Shown: positions 11,960-23,517 of the stretch, in pieces
How the letters are laid out: each line of letters opens with the position of its first letter
How positions within the stretch are numbered: the stretch's first letter is position 1
Origin: Cristatella mucedo
Lineage: Eukaryota; Bryozoa; Phylactolaemata; Cristatellidae
Assembly: GCA_009760855.2 (NCBI GenBank)
Contig: WPIO01000132.1
Span: 64,001 to 128,000 of the forward strand
Reading direction: 5' to 3'
DNA: 64,000 nt
The notes under the pieces: model-generated
The model's input: only the letters and a program-made list of their open reading frames with translations
What the model was told of the DNA's origin: nothing
Database searches by the model: none
Position numbers and translations under genes: made by a program

Positions 11960-12860
11960 CATCTCCTTTAAAGAGGAATTTGGATACTGATTTTGGCAGT
12001 AGATTTGGCCAATAAGAATGATTTTGAGTTAGCTTTGCTTTCATATGCAGCAGGGCGGCCGTCGCTGGACAGCATTCATTCATCGCGCTCTATTGGTGCA
12101 CCAAGGCTGTACACGAGAGTCGCGCCACATTATGCAGCACTAGCGGAGGCGTCCCTAAGCAGGCGCCAGGCAGCAGCTGAGCGCTTTCGCTTTGCTCATC
12201 CACTTAGACTGTTCTCGTCGCTCCTACCCCACCCCCCCGGCGCATGCAAAGTTACTCCTCCAAGCCCTTAGCCTGTCCCGCTTGAGCAGACGCGCATAGA
12301 ATAGACGTACAGCAAACGTGCCGCCAGGTGTCGCTGCCGGTCGTACACTTATCAGCCGCGGACCGAGGCTGCGAGCTTAGCTTCAACACGATTACCCGAA
12401 GTAGTCCTTGCCCTGGCATGGCTAGCTGCCCGATCGAGCCGGCCGGATTCCGTGGGCTCGTCCAGCTGCCTGTGCCGACGTGCAGACACCGCCGCCACGC
12501 AGAAGCAGAGAGAAACAAGGCAGCGGCCGAGCGGAAGAAGCAAGCGTCAGAGACTCGTCGATGCACCCGAGATGGATGGGACTATTCTGCACACAAAGAA
12601 CAGCCTCTCAGGATCAGTCGTCCAATCGCGATGAATAAGCAGACATTGTTTGACCCGCAGGAGCTCCCCGAGGTCTTTAAGCTGGAAGACGCCAGCTGTC
12701 CGCACCGAGTCGCTGCCAGAACGTAGAGAGATCACCATTCACCCGTTCACCATCGGCTGCACCAGACGCTTCCAGAAGTCGTCGTAGGGTGAAGTTCAAG
12801 GTTCTCGGTCATTCACCGACCGTTGATTGGAGCGAAAGGGGATATCTTTGACGCGATAGT
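11960..12860. other. No gene recognised
   Basis: ORFs of up to 132 codons overlap on both strands but carry no recognisable domain or splice context. GC-rich from about 12,300. Confidence 0.45.
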
Positions 12861-12867
12861 CTTAAAA

Positions 12868-13045
12868 ATACTAGCTAATTTAACAGCCTCTTTTGTGTAG
12901 CGACCGAGGAGCCTCTTACGGCTATCACCACCGCTTGCAGCGGCAATAAAGGATCACCCACCTCAGGATTCGAACCCACGACCTCGGGACAGAGGCCGTG
13001 AAAAGCAACCGCCTTACACAGTGTGCCATCACGGTTCGCCAAGTT
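12868..13045 (-). mobile_element. SINE-A copy, reversed
   Basis: Read on the minus strand: tRNA-like head (A-box-like TGGCACACTGTGTAAGGCGG; B box GTGGGTTCGAATCCTGAGG), the body segment 'CCGCTGCAAGCGGTGGTGATAGCC', and the tail 'CTATACACAAAAGAGGCTGTTAAATTAGC'. Same family as 22,378, 28,995 and 52,852. Confidence 0.85.
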
Positions 13046-13049
13046 TTGA

Positions 13050-14370
13050 TTGCTGCGGTACGGTGGTGTGGCCGCTTCCAAGTGCGGCCTGTTTCAGCCC
13101 TCCGCCAGATGACGCCCTTTGACTGCTGGCTGTAGGCGCTTGCCCAGAAAATCGACTGCGTGGACGAGGAAAGAGGTCGCTGCTCTACACGCACGCGCAG
13201 CCTCGGGAGGGCTGTCCGCTGCCGCTGCAAACGGCTCGCTCAAACCCATCGCTCTACTCTTTGGTACCGGCCAGCTCAGTCCTCGTGGCGATCATTGTCT
13301 GGCGCGCCACCTTGGCGAATTCCCCATCCAGCGGCACAGCCAGTTCAACAGCGAGGGTCGCGACTTTCAGGCACAACCTACTGCAGGACAATAATCTACG
13401 CTAGCAGCAGCCCGCGCGAGGACTGCGAGGCGCTTGCTAGGGGGCGGGGAGCTGACTGAGCAGGCGTCGCTTTTCCTCATCACAGCATCGAGCCCACGCT
13501 TTAACAGATGACACCTGGGGAATGTAAGCGGTTGTTTATGGACGACACTGGAGAGGCCTCCGTATCTCGCATGGATATTTCCCCGGGACCAGTTGGACTG
13601 CTGTCCCTCTCTGCTTCTCCGATTCCTTCCGCCATCAGTTTTCCGAGAACCTTCAGCGACTGATCGCCTCGCCTCGCCTCGCATGCATATGCCCTGCGAC
13701 TCCCTGCGGTAGCCTGGTGGATTTTCCACGACATTACCCCTGACCAAATTGCTCGCTGTCGGCATAGATCAATTGGACGATGTGAAACCCGGCATTGAAT
13801 GAATTTTGTCGGCCCAAAGAATAACGATAACAGCGCCCTTTGAGAGCCTAATCTTTTTCCAGGCACTGTGCATATGCGTAGAGGGAGCATTCCAATGCGG
13901 TCAGTGGTAATTTGCATAGCCTGGCGGTCGGCGGCTCATTATTTTATTCGCGCACTCGTACAGTGATTGTTTACTTAGTTGTTATTTTTCGAAGGAAGTT
14001 TTTTACGTCGCTAGCTGCAAGCAGCTTTTCAGGCCGTCATTCATTTCCGTCGGATTTTTCACCTGTAGTCCTGCACCCTCTGGCCGATAATCAAGCAGAC
14101 AGTAACTTCAAAAGTTCCTGGCTGTCTATCGCGCACCCCTTCACCCCCTTTTGTCACTCGAGCAATCGCATCTGCCGTTCACGTACAACCGCAGCCAATA
14201 GCTTTTTCGGCGGGCTAAGCAAACGCAGCAAACGGAAGTGACGACGCACGCGCCAGCGCTTCCGTCTAACAGCGTCCAGTTTAATTGACACACCAGAGAG
14301 GTCGGGTGCTGCAGGTCTTAAATGTGACCGCCTCGCTTAAGCTACGATATAGGTTAAACGTGATTTACCC
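13050..14370. other. No gene recognised
   Basis: Mixed GC content and overlapping ORFs up to 138 codons without domains. A CGCCTCGCCTCGC run lies near 13,665. Confidence 0.45.
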
Positions 14371-14371
14371 A

Positions 14372-14782
14372 TACCTTGTGCAAACCTCAAATCCTTTGGA
14401 GACCGTGCGTTTAGTTCGTATGCTCCCAAAGCCTGGAACTCACTCCCGACTTGCGTCACGACATCTCCTGACTTGACCGCATTTAAAAAGAAACTAAAAA
14501 CGCACTTCATTATCTCAGCATTTAGTAGGTCCACGTAATTCGTCCTTTATGTGCTGATGCGTGCTGACACTGTGCATGCTGCCACTAACCATACTGGCAT
14601 GCTGACCCTGTGCATGTCACCCTAGCCGTGTTATTCTTGTTGTTTATTGAGTATGGTGCCACTAATCATTCGATCTTGCTTTCTTTGCAGCAATTGTAAA
14701 GTGCCTAGAGAGAGAGAGAGCGATTGAGTTATCTGAGGGCGCTATATACAATGTATTATTATTGTTATTATTATAATTATTG
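14372..14782 (+). mobile_element. LINE family 1 3' end (L2/CR1-type)
   Basis: Begins in the last codons of the ORF2-type protein (...GRAFSSYAPKAWNSLP-like, decayed, at 14,430-14,500) and continues with the 3' UTR 'GTGCATGCTGCCACTAACCA...'. It ends with the hairpin region GTGCCTAGAGAG...GGGCGCTATATAC and an (ATT)n tail. It is 5'-truncated. Confidence 0.85.
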
Positions 14783-14789
14783 TAGCTGC

Positions 14790-15555
14790 AAGTCGACCCG
14801 ATGTGTTGGTCACTATCAGAAAGCTGTGGTTGTCAATGCACAAAGAATGTCTTATTAAGAAGGTTGTGAAAAGGATGTTTCTCGTCGCTTAGCCACCGCT
14901 GAGTTGCCGAGGTAGTACCGTCGGCAATGACACGACGGCGAAAGTTGAAGCTTCCCAAGGCTTCGGCGTCGAGCAGTCACACGATCTCACGGATCCGCCC
15001 GCTCCCAGGTCATAGAGCTGGTCGTTCGCAATGAAGAGTTCTGGAAATTTCTTAGTAGGAGCAGTTTAGAGTGGCTGGCCACCTCTCGTCCCAAGTGACT
15101 CACTCGGGAGCGTATCGCTGCAGGCGCACCTCCAGGAGCACTTCCGCTGCCTACACCAATCAGATTGCCACGCAAATCGGCCTTTAAGTGGAACCGGAAA
15201 CTGAGCACAGATGCAGCGCCGTCACAACGGCCCTCCAGAGACCCCGAGTACAAACGGAGCCTCCGCGGCGGCGAGGCGGACTCCGATTTTGCGCTTTCAG
15301 TCAGGCAATCCCGGCAGGCGTCTTTAGAATTGTCTGACAACATGGCTGCCTCTACGAAAAAACAAGAGAACCTCCGCCTTAAAGAAGTACCCTTTAGGCG
15401 TCCCCTTAGGACACGCCCAAGGTCGGACGAGTTAATCCATCCTAAATATAACCGTAGCGTTCCTACGCGGACGGATGTAGCTTTATAATTAATCGTGGCT
15501 TTATGGATTATTGCGTTAATGGTTTAAAGAGGATCGCGGGTTTATGAGTTTATGT
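14790..15555. other. No gene recognised
   Basis: ORFs overlap on both strands at 14,987-15,488 (118 and 107 codons). Neither is recognisable and no splice or promoter context was found. Confidence 0.45.
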
Positions 15556-15557
15556 TT

Positions 15558-16075
15558 AATAATAATAATAATAATTCACTTGATAAAGCGCCCTCAGAGA
15601 ACTTAATCTCTCTCTAGGCGCTTTACATTTGCTGTAAAGTGAAATGCAATTGAATGGTAAGTAAAATCATGCTTGAAAAACAAACGAAATGAATAATATG
15701 GTTAGGGGTGACATGCACAGGGTCAGCATGCAAATGTGGTTAGTGGCAGCATGCACAGTGTCAGCACGCATAAGCACATCAAGGACAAATCACAGGGACC
15801 CACTAAATGCTGTCCTAAATAGGTGTGTTTTTAGGTTCCTTTTAAATGTGGTCAGGTCAGGGGATGTTCTGACGCAGGTCGGGAGTTTCAGGCTTTGCGA
15901 GCATATGAACTAAATGCACGGTCTCCAAAGGATTTAAGGTTTGTATGAGGTATTTCTAGACTGTTGGATTCCGAAAAGCGGATGGTACGATGCTTGGCCT
16001 GATGGGGTAGTATATCTGACAGATAGGCTGGAGCCATTGCATTGAGGATGAGTTACGGCCTGCAGAGAAAGGGCA
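15558..16075 (-). mobile_element. LINE family 1 3' end, reversed
   Basis: (AAT)n is followed by the reversed hairpin 'AAGCGCCCTCAGAGAACTTA...GGCGC' and the 3' UTR with GCATGC motifs. It then runs into the reversed terminal reverse-transcriptase region (about 15,840-16,075). A clean, fairly recent copy. Confidence 0.9.
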
Positions 16076-16133
16076 GTGAGAACGCGGGCACAGGAGAGGA
16101 CGGTCGTTACACCTTCGCGCTGCGAGCCTAAAT

Positions 16134-16606
16134 GAACCTATTGGCGGGACCCGGGTCGCCGCAAAGGCCCCATTCTCTAAGTGAATTAATTAAGTATTTT
16201 CTAGAAAATAGTCAAAATCGTGGAAAACCCCAGAAAAACATTATGTTCAGTTATACCTATCATGTTAAAAACGGCGGACGCCAACGCAGTTTCCGCACCC
16301 ACTCACTTCGCCGTACACGGAGTTCGCAAAGAAAAAACTGGCGGTTGGTGTCGAAACGCTGAAGACGAAGCCCGGGTGCCCGAAGACCCCCCCCCCCGCT
16401 CCACAGCCTGTCCAGACACCACTCCAGTTTCTCTTCGCCAACAAGTAGAGAATATTAATCGAACTCTGATCGCGGTATAGCTTCATTGACCAAAGGAAGA
16501 TGATTGAGCCTATAACGAGGTCTATCTGACTATCACACGCGGCGTTGTAGAGTTTTTGCGAGACCAGGGTTTTCTCTCGGGGACCCAGGTCCCCGCCAAT
16601 AGGTTC
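16134..16606. mobile_element. Candidate DNA transposon with 24-bp inverted ends
   Basis: Left end GAACCTATTGGCGGGACCCG (16,134 on) and the reverse complement of the right end (16,606 backwards) match over about 24 bases with one indel and one substitution. AAAT flanks both sides (16,130-16,133 and 16,607-16,610) as a possible 4-bp target duplication. The 473-bp interior has no transposase. A 123-codon minus-strand ORF covers most of it but is unrecognised. Confidence 0.55.
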
Positions 16607-16619
16607 AAATACCCAGCCG

Positions 16620-19600
16620 TCTCCTTGGACGCTCAAGTGTTTCCGTACTGTCGCTCGCTGGCTCTGTCAAACCGCAACGGACGCCCAAAGCTGTGCGTCG
16701 AGGCTGGTTCGCTCAGTAAGTCTTACGAGACCCTAGTACTCCAACCGATGGCCGCTCGCACGGGCGTCCTCTCTTAGACGCCAGTGCTCAAACCAAAACG
16801 CTGCCAGCAAAGCAAAAGGCTCGTCTTGCTTCTAATCAAACTCGCCCAGCTCGTCGCTGTCGCTCCGAAGTCGAACGCTTCAGAGCGCGCCAATGCGCAA
16901 ATCGGCTGCGACTGTTCGCAACCGCAGCGCGACCAAATAGCCCGGGCGCGCGGTCTTTGCGTCGTCTATCGGCGAGAAGGAAGCGCTCCTGTCGGCGGCC
17001 GTGGCTCCACCTGTCGGCGGCCGTGGCTCTCACCCCGGAGAGTGCGAGGCGAGGCGGGTCACGCGGGCAGCTCGAACGACGCACGCAGTGACTCGCGAAA
17101 GGCGGTCTACCGAAGTCAAGCAGCACCAGCTGCTGCCGCAGCTGCCGCAGCTGCCGCGGCTTGTTTCCGCTGCCCGCTGCGTACTGGTGCATCCGCTGCC
17201 GCTCTAGGCGCTGCCGTTCAAGGCGCGGCCGTGCGTGTCTCGCTAGCGCGCCGCGGCGCCCGGCTGACGGTGGCGGAGGCTGCGTCGCTTGCGTAAGCGC
17301 GAGGGCATCGCTCAGTAGCTCTTTGCCGTCGGAATGCAGAAGAACAAGTGCAATATTATAAGAAGGCCGCGCCGCGCGAATCCGCGCCAGCGCCGACGAC
17401 CCGTCCTGCGGTCGGGATGACTCCCGGAAGCGTGTCCCCGAAGCGCGCGCTCGCGTGGAGCCCGCTCGGCGGTAGCCAGTCGGTGGCCCGACGCGTCGGA
17501 GTTTTGGGGCGCGGGTGTGTGAGGCGATCGAAGCTCAAGAGTAACTCCAAGCGACGGCGCTGGCAACTCGTCGCTCAAACTGTTTGGAACAACCTCGCAG
17601 ACGCGCAGTGCGAAGCTGCGGCTGACAATCGTTCCGTCGAGCACCGAGTCGAGCGGCAGCCGTTACCGCTCGGACTGACCGGAACGCCGTCGGCCGCCGT
17701 TAATTGAGGAGTTCGCGAATGCGAGCTAAAAAGACGCGAAAGCCCCGAATTTCTCGGCTGCGCCGGGTTTGAGGAATTCAATCCGAACGACAATCGTCAA
17801 AATAGCGTCCGCACTTAAAAAAAGAGAACTGTCATCAGCGGTCATTACTGGAAGCTTTTTGAAATAGAAATGATCGCCGCAGGCGTCTGCAGCGTCTTCG
17901 AGCATCGAGTGCCGCTCGCGGCTCATCCGTCCGGACGCTCGCCGCCGCCCGGGCTTGGCCCGGCGGCGGCGAGCGTGCATCGATCGCCCCGCGCGCGCGC
18001 GGGCAGCGACCTACTGAGACCCGACGCGCAGCCTCCTTCCTTCCTTCCTTTCGCTGAGAGCATTCGTCCTGCTGCTCGCGGTCCAGGCTGAGGCTTCCAT
18101 CTCGGCGACGCGCTGGCGTCGTTAAGACCGCCCGACCCGCGCTGGAGCGGGTGGCGGCACAGCGCGCTCGCGAAAGGTTCAGCAAAGACCTGAAGCTCGC
18201 GATGCGCCAACGACAAGCACACTGCTGCGCTCGATGTTCTGCACGCGCAGCGCTAACAGCGAGCAGCGTATTGTTATGCAAAAAAGCACAATAATAGCCT
18301 GCGCGCTACGGCCGGTACGACGCGCGACTTCCGGCGGACGACGATCGGCAAACCGTTACTCCAAGAGAGCGACTGCGGTCGGATTCATGCCATATATTCA
18401 ATGTAATGGCCAGGTCGTTAAGTCATACAATGATCTCCTTCTTGCAAAGCCATAAGTCGTACTGTTCACAAGCCTCGGCCTATTGCGATTACCTCATAAA
18501 CGGCTCTCTGTCATAGTTCAGCGGTCGCGCTCGTAGATTGCAATCGAGGTTCAGCCGTCAAACTGCTAGCAGTAATCTCAGGGCATTGCAATGCCAGCCG
18601 TCGAAGTGCTTTAATTTCAGCGTAGAGAGCGACGCGTACAGCGAGCTCCGTCCATAGGGCACCGAGGTACTTGGCGCGCACCGTCGCAAGGACGTTGAGC
18701 TGCAGGCGGTGGCGACGCGAGGCCGCTGAGTGCACAGTAAATGCACAGCCCGCCTGGCTGAGCTCAAGGTGCCCGCCTGCGCGTTCCTCTGGCCGGCTGC
18801 CAAAGCGGCAAACCGGGTCGCGCCCGCCGCACTCGCTACTCGGCGCGACGACGCGAAGAAGAAGACGCGGCGTTGCGAGCTTGGCGCCGACGAGCCGTTC
18901 CTAAAGTTAAACAGTAGTCGGAACGTGGGCTTCTTAGGATTCTACAAATCCGCAGAAGTCAAAGTGCGCAACAATATGCGTCTGCGCTCGGTTTTTCTTG
19001 TTAAGGTCGCGAGTGAATTTTCCAGTTTTGATTGGTCGTAAAACTTTTGCTTTCAAATGCTGCCGCATTTTAAATTGACCTCTTCGTGAACGATGCCTTG
19101 AAAAACTAACGATATGCTGCCGCAATTGCACACTGTGCTAGCGCAGTCTGCGATAAAGCCGAAGCGATCGAATTGAACATGCAGGTTAAAAGCAGCGGAG
19201 AGAATTTCTTCATCGAACCATCGTGGCAGCGGCGGTTGGATGTCAAAAGCGTGACGACCAAGATAGAGTTAAAGATTCCGCTCTCCAAAGACATTAGAAG
19301 AAAAACAAGTCGTGACCTCTAAAAAAGAAGAGTACTCGTTCGCAATAGCTCGCGCACGCACGCGTCGCGGCGCGAAGCGTCTGGCGACGGCGTCGGCCAA
19401 TTCTAGACGCGAGCCGACGAGAGTGTTGTCCAGCCCCCTCAATTAATTCAGCGACTTATTGAGCGGACCGTCTACGTCGCCAGGAGTGCCTGACGAGTGC
19501 TTTCCCCTGGGCTTAACCTTGTCGCGCGGTCCGTGCGGTTCAATGTATCGCCTTGCTGGGCGAGCAGCGCAGTCAGCAGCTGGAAAACAAGAGAGCTACA

Positions 19601-20100
19601 CTCGCCAAGAGAGAGAGAGAGAGAGAGAGCAGCCGCCAGGTCTCTGACCGCGCCCACTCTGCTCGCTGAGCTACTGCCAACAAGCCGCTGTCTCCAACGG
19701 CTTCCCCTGGCGCCGACGCATCCTTCAAGGTCGGACGAGGGCCCGCGTCGGTTGGCAGCCCAGCATAAACGCGCGCACGGGTGGAGCTGGGTGGGGCGGT
19801 CGCCGCGCGTCGTCGCAGAGAAGGAAATACTCTAGCTGATTTCACTCGGAACCGAGGTCGTGAAGAGCCTTACCTAGAGTGCTATCGCGGCCAGCCACTA
19901 GCTCCAGGCGCTCGCGCGTGGCGCGCAGCGGCGTCTACGAGTGCGGCGACAGCGAGCCGTCAAATCAATGGCGGCGGCGGCGGCGGCGGCGGCGGAGGCG
20001 ACCTCCGCTTCTTTATCCCGCAGCGCGCGCCCGCGCGCGCGTCGACGCGGTTCACGGAGGAGGCGAAGAGAGCGTGCAATAATTGCCACGCTGCTCGACA
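16620..20100. other. GC- and CpG-rich stretch, no gene assigned
   Basis: Long overlapping ORFs (up to 170 codons) on both strands reflect high GC content rather than coding: no domain is recognisable and codons look alike in all frames. Local repeats: two copies of a 19-mer beginning CTGTCGGCGGCC (16,989 and 17,011), CTGCCGCAG units near 17,130-17,160, a GA run at 19,605-19,628, and (GGC)n at 19,969-19,996. Unassigned exons of neighbouring genes may be hidden here. Confidence 0.4.
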
Positions 20101-20104
20101 AGCT

Positions 20105-20111
20105 TTTATTC
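20105..20111 (-). terminator. Poly(A) signal of secreted gene 2
   Basis: AATAAAA on the minus strand (TTTTATT on plus), about 60 bases after the stop codon at 20,169. Confidence 0.7.
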
Positions 20112-20168
20112 ATCAATCTCTTGTCAGCGCGCGACGCCTCGGAATGCTAGCCTACGTCACTGCGGCGT

Positions 20169-20927
20169 CTACGGCCTTGAGCATACGTTGTTGACCCCTG
20201 GCCAGTCGCACGTGCACTGCTTGATGTCGAAGAAAAGACCAGGCGGGCAGTCGTGAATGCCGTCGTGAATGCCAAGATCTTCGTCAGTGGTGAACTGACG
20301 GAACTTGGCGCACTTGTATCCAGCGACCGGCTCGTAGACGTTGCCTTCCAACTTGCACTGCTCGTCTGAAACGGTTCGGTTCGGGGTCGCGCTTGCGTGC
20401 GTGCGTGCGTGCGTGCGCCGCTGCAGCTACTTCGCAGCTCTGTCCGCGGCTGCTCGCGTCGTCCGTGGTTATGCTATGTTATGTATCTCCGCCTGTAACT
20501 CCACAAAGTCATAAAGACCATGTGGTGACAGTGCGGCGGCGCTGTCACCACCACCACCACCACAACCACCCCCCCTCCGCGACGGCTAAGGGCCAGTGCT
20601 AGCTACTGACCACCCGTGGATCGAAGCGCGCCAATAAATGGATGCAGCCGAGAGCGTAGTCGCGACCGATCCGCCCGCGCCCGTCCCGTCAGGAAAGCTG
20701 CGCGCGCGCACAATGCTCTCTGCAATCAGGCCACGTGACCTTACCCGACCATCGCTGGCTAACGACTAGCGGCTGCTGGCAACTCGCGGCTCGACGCGTT
20801 GGCAGAAGTTCGCTGGAGTTGCGCGCGAGTTCAGATGCTGCTGCTGCTGCGGCAGCGGCGGCGGCCTACCTGCGGCGTAAACGAGAGCAGCCATGCTGAG
20901 GGCGACGACGACGATAAGGAGCTTCAT
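20169..20927 (-). CDS. Small secreted six-cysteine protein, chitin-binding type-2-like (gene 2)
   Basis: Spliced gene on the minus strand: coding exons 20,927-20,870 and 20,365-20,169. The signal peptide MKLLIVVVALSMAALVYAA ends at CAG|GTAGGC, phase 1. The acceptor is GAACCGTTTCAG and the split codon is GAC. The precursor has 84 residues. Cysteines are C23, C38, C59, C70, C72 and C81. The terminal part, CPPGLFFD (59-66) and CTCDWP (70-75), is close to the ChtBD2 consensus including the aromatic DW. As in gene 1, one canonical cysteine is absent and a C-x-C pair is present. Residues 51-58 are GIHDGIHD, an exact in-frame 12-bp tandem duplication that lengthens the second cysteine loop. The first-exon coding length (58 bases) is identical to gene 1. 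The intron of about 500 bases contains a LINE family 2 fragment and CCA and GTGC repeats. Presumed extracellular chitin or matrix binding. Confidence 0.88.
20396..20580 (-). repeat. Intron repeats of gene 2: GTGC array, LINE family 2 tail, CCA array
   Basis: (GTGC)n at about 20,396-20,416. Sequence at 20,470-20,525 matches the reversed LINE family 2 terminus seen at 30,545 and 38,882 ('atgtatctccg..gtaactccacaaagtcataaagac'). (CAC)n follows at about 20,548-20,563. Confidence 0.75.
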
Positions 20928-21500
20928 TCTTCAGCTTGATGCTGCAATGCAGAAGCGGCGGCGGCGCGCGCCAATCACTCTTCCGCCGACGCCGCGAGCC
21001 GGCAAATCGCCGACCGCCGCATCTGGACGCCGAAGCGGAAGCGCTGCGGAGGACGCGCGCGCCTCACTCGGAGCTTCAATAGCGGCCTCGCGGTGCCTAA
21101 AGAAAAACCCGTCCAGCCGGAAGCGCGCGCGTGCGGAGGCGTGCTCATGAATAGAGGACGCGCCGCTCGGAGATCCGACGAGAGCAGGCCGGAAAACAAG
21201 CGACCGAGAGCGCCTGCTCGCCGCTTGTCCGACGTGGCGGCAGCGCGCCCGGAAGCCGCCGCGCGAGATCTCGCCAAGCGGCCACGGCGAGCGAGCTCGG
21301 CTGACGCGGTGGAGCTCGCCCGGAGGGCCGAACTTGGAGCCTCTGCGTGGCGGAAGCGTCTGCTGCACTAGCATCGATTGCGCGACGTCATTCGGCGGCG
21401 AGCCTCTCGGATGAGCAAGCGGGAAGGCGCGCGTCCTACTCGAGAGCGAAGCTGTGAACCAACCTAGCTACGGACGGCAAATCTTGCTCGCTGCTACCGC
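20928..21500 (-). other. Leader region of secreted gene 2 with predicted 5'-UTR intron
   Basis: Upstream of the ATG an acceptor CTTCTGCATTGCAG ends at 20,942, leaving a 14-base leader, much like gene 1 (12 bases). The matching donor was not fixed; GA|GTAGGA near 21,440 is a weak candidate. The region is GC-rich and full of chance ORFs. Confidence 0.45.
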
Positions 21501-21519
21501 ACTGAGTCGGCAGCCGGCC

Positions 21520-21525
21520 TTTATA
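21520..21525 (-). promoter_or_regulatory. TATA box of secreted gene 2
   Basis: GTATAAAGG on the minus strand. A TCAGT initiator motif lies at 21,505-21,501, about 22 bases downstream. That is shorter than the usual 30, so the true start may be nearer 21,495. Confidence 0.5.
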
Positions 21526-21774
21526 CGTCTCGAGGCGCGCTCTATCTGCACGCACGAGCGAGCGCTCGAGCGTCGGCGCCGCCCCTATCGCCTTCTTATC
21601 GCTCGCGTCGGCGTGGCCGGCGGCTCGCAGCCGCTGCCGCGCTGCTCCGCGAGCCGCTCCCGCATTGTCTATTTGGTTGCCGCCGAATTTATTTCCCACA
21701 GTCGTGCGATGGACGCACCGCCCTCCGCCGTGGCGTCCAGCGGAGAGCGGCGCTCGCCGCCTCGTGCTGACCCT

Positions 21775-21871
21775 GCAGCAGTAGCGGCGGCGGCAGCGGC
21801 GGCGGCAGCGGCGGCGGCAGCGGCAGCGGCAGCGGCAGCGGCAGCGGCAGCAGCAGCAGCAGCAGCAGCAG
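21775..21871. repeat. (GGCGGCGGCAGC)n / (GCA)n array
   Basis: A triplet array upstream of the gene 2 promoter changes from GGC-rich to pure GCA. It produces poly-Ala/poly-Cys frames in the overlapping ORFs, which are artefacts. Confidence 0.93.
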
Positions 21872-21879
21872 GGTGCTCT

Positions 21880-22280
21880 AGTAGGGCAACTCCGCGGAGC
21901 GGTGCACACGCAGCAGCGCTCAGCTTCCGACTTCGGGCCGACCTAACAGGGAAAGCTTGCGCAATGCTCGTCTGCATATTGAAGGGCGCGAGTGCGAAAT
22001 CTCGGAAACCAAGGTGCGTGTACTTCGTAGTTTCCCGAGGAGAATTCTTGGGCGAATTGAGGCCCTTCGTTCGATCGCCGTGCGCTCCATGCGCATTGAC
22101 CGAAGTTTAATTAATTAATAGTAACTATTCGCTTGTGCAGTAGCTAGGATAGAGCTGCGGAGCCATGGCGCCCGACAATGGGGACATTGCCGAACCATCA
22201 TGCAAGCAGCATTAGGCGGTGCGGCAGCGCATTCGTTGTAGCTACCAGAAAGCTGAAAAGTCTGTGACAACTTGTATAGC
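21880..22280. other. No gene recognised
   Basis: GC content falls back to average and only chance ORFs are present. Confidence 0.5.
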
Positions 22281-22282
22281 TC

Positions 22283-22370
22283 ACTGCGTGTGTGCGTGAG
22301 TGTGTGTGTGAGTGTGTGTGTGTGTGTGTGAGTGTGTGTGTGTGCGTGTGTGTGTGTTTGTGTGTGATAC
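22283..22370. repeat. (GT)n microsatellite
   Basis: Imperfect (TG)n with GA and GC interruptions, immediately 5' of a SINE-A copy. Confidence 0.92.
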
Positions 22371-22377
22371 ATGTGAT

Positions 22378-22545
22378 ACGGTGAGCCGTCATGGCACTCT
22401 AGGTAATACGGTTGCTTTTCAAGGCCTTGGTCCCGAGGTCGTGGGTTCGAATCGTGCAGTAGGCGATCCTGTATCGCCGCTGCAAGTGGTGGTGATAGCC
22501 GTAAAGGCTCTTCTGTCGCTATACAAAAGAGGCTGGTTAATCAGG
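22378..22545 (+). mobile_element. SINE-A copy
   Basis: GGTGAGCCGTCATGGCACTCTAGG head, B box GTGGGTTCGAATCG, body 'CGCTGCAAGTGGTGGTGATAGCC', tail 'TCGCTATACAAAAGAGGCTGGTTAATCAGG'. Confidence 0.88.
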
Positions 22546-22549
22546 TTTT

Positions 22550-23470
22550 TTATGTGCTGATTGCCTGCATGACTAGCCACAGCTACGCCTCACCGGATGC
22601 TGTGTAACTCTCTGGCATCACTTGTTTCTAAAGATTTTCAGTTGTCGGAGGAGATCGCCTGCTGCTGCTGGTGCGTGACTTCCTGGTCTGATCCCTGGGC
22701 ACAGTCCGATGTCTTAGTAAAGTTAAAAAACAGCAAAGATAATTCAGAAAGTTAATTCCGTATACCGCAATTGCAATCCCGTATGGCAAAAATCGACGAG
22801 GAGTTAGCCACTGTTAAGCTGAAAGCATTTCTACGACCAGCGAGCGAGCGAGCAGCAGCGAGGTCCTCCCTCGGTCGATCGCCGACAGCTGCGCGTGTCC
22901 GTAGCTAAAGAGGATGGCGCGAGGTCCTTCTCTCTCTAACCAAACTAATTCCGAGTGGCCCCCTCTGCCGCACTCTCGCAGCAAAGTTTTCCGACTTCAG
23001 GCGGAGATGTGCATAAGGTTTTTCATTGCTTTTACTTAGACAGTCATCGTAGGGATCGAATCACCTGATAATCAAGGAAAATAGCCACGGGTTCAACTGG
23101 CATCGCCGCTGTGCTAAAATTGGCAGCTTGGCACACCTGACTTTATATAAAGTTAGTTCATGCATCTGAGGTCTTTGTACTGGCTTCTGAAAAAATGACA
23201 TATTATAAATGAAAGCTTAAGTTTACAGAGCCTCTCGGGCGACCAACTGAGCTCGCTCAGTCACGTTATCAGTGACTTGAAAATTAGATTAATTCTGCCT
23301 TTCACTGGTTTTAACGACACATCTGAGAAATTGGTTTCGGATTTGCGTCTTCCATCTCGAATTCTCTGGCATTGGATCTCGAATTCCAGATACCTACGAA
23401 CGGGTGATCTCGTGTCGCTTAAGGCTGAGTGAGGTGAGTCACACCTTCTGTCTACTGAACGTCGTTCGTT
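22550..23470. other. No gene recognised
   Basis: Average composition and no ORF with recognisable features. Confidence 0.5.
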
Positions 23471-23476
23471 ATACGA

Positions 23477-23477
<1 letters not shown>

Positions 23478-23515
<38 letters not shown>
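23478..23515. repeat. (CCG)n microsatellite
   Basis: About 12 CCG triplets, with CpG-rich flanks. Confidence 0.93.

Positions 23516-23517
<2 letters not shown>

Noticed and set aside
21454-22110. 218-codon ORF with a poly-Ala tract
   Set aside because: It is GC-rich sequence on the strand opposite the gene 2 promoter. The Ala run is the GGC/GCA array and no domain is recognisable.
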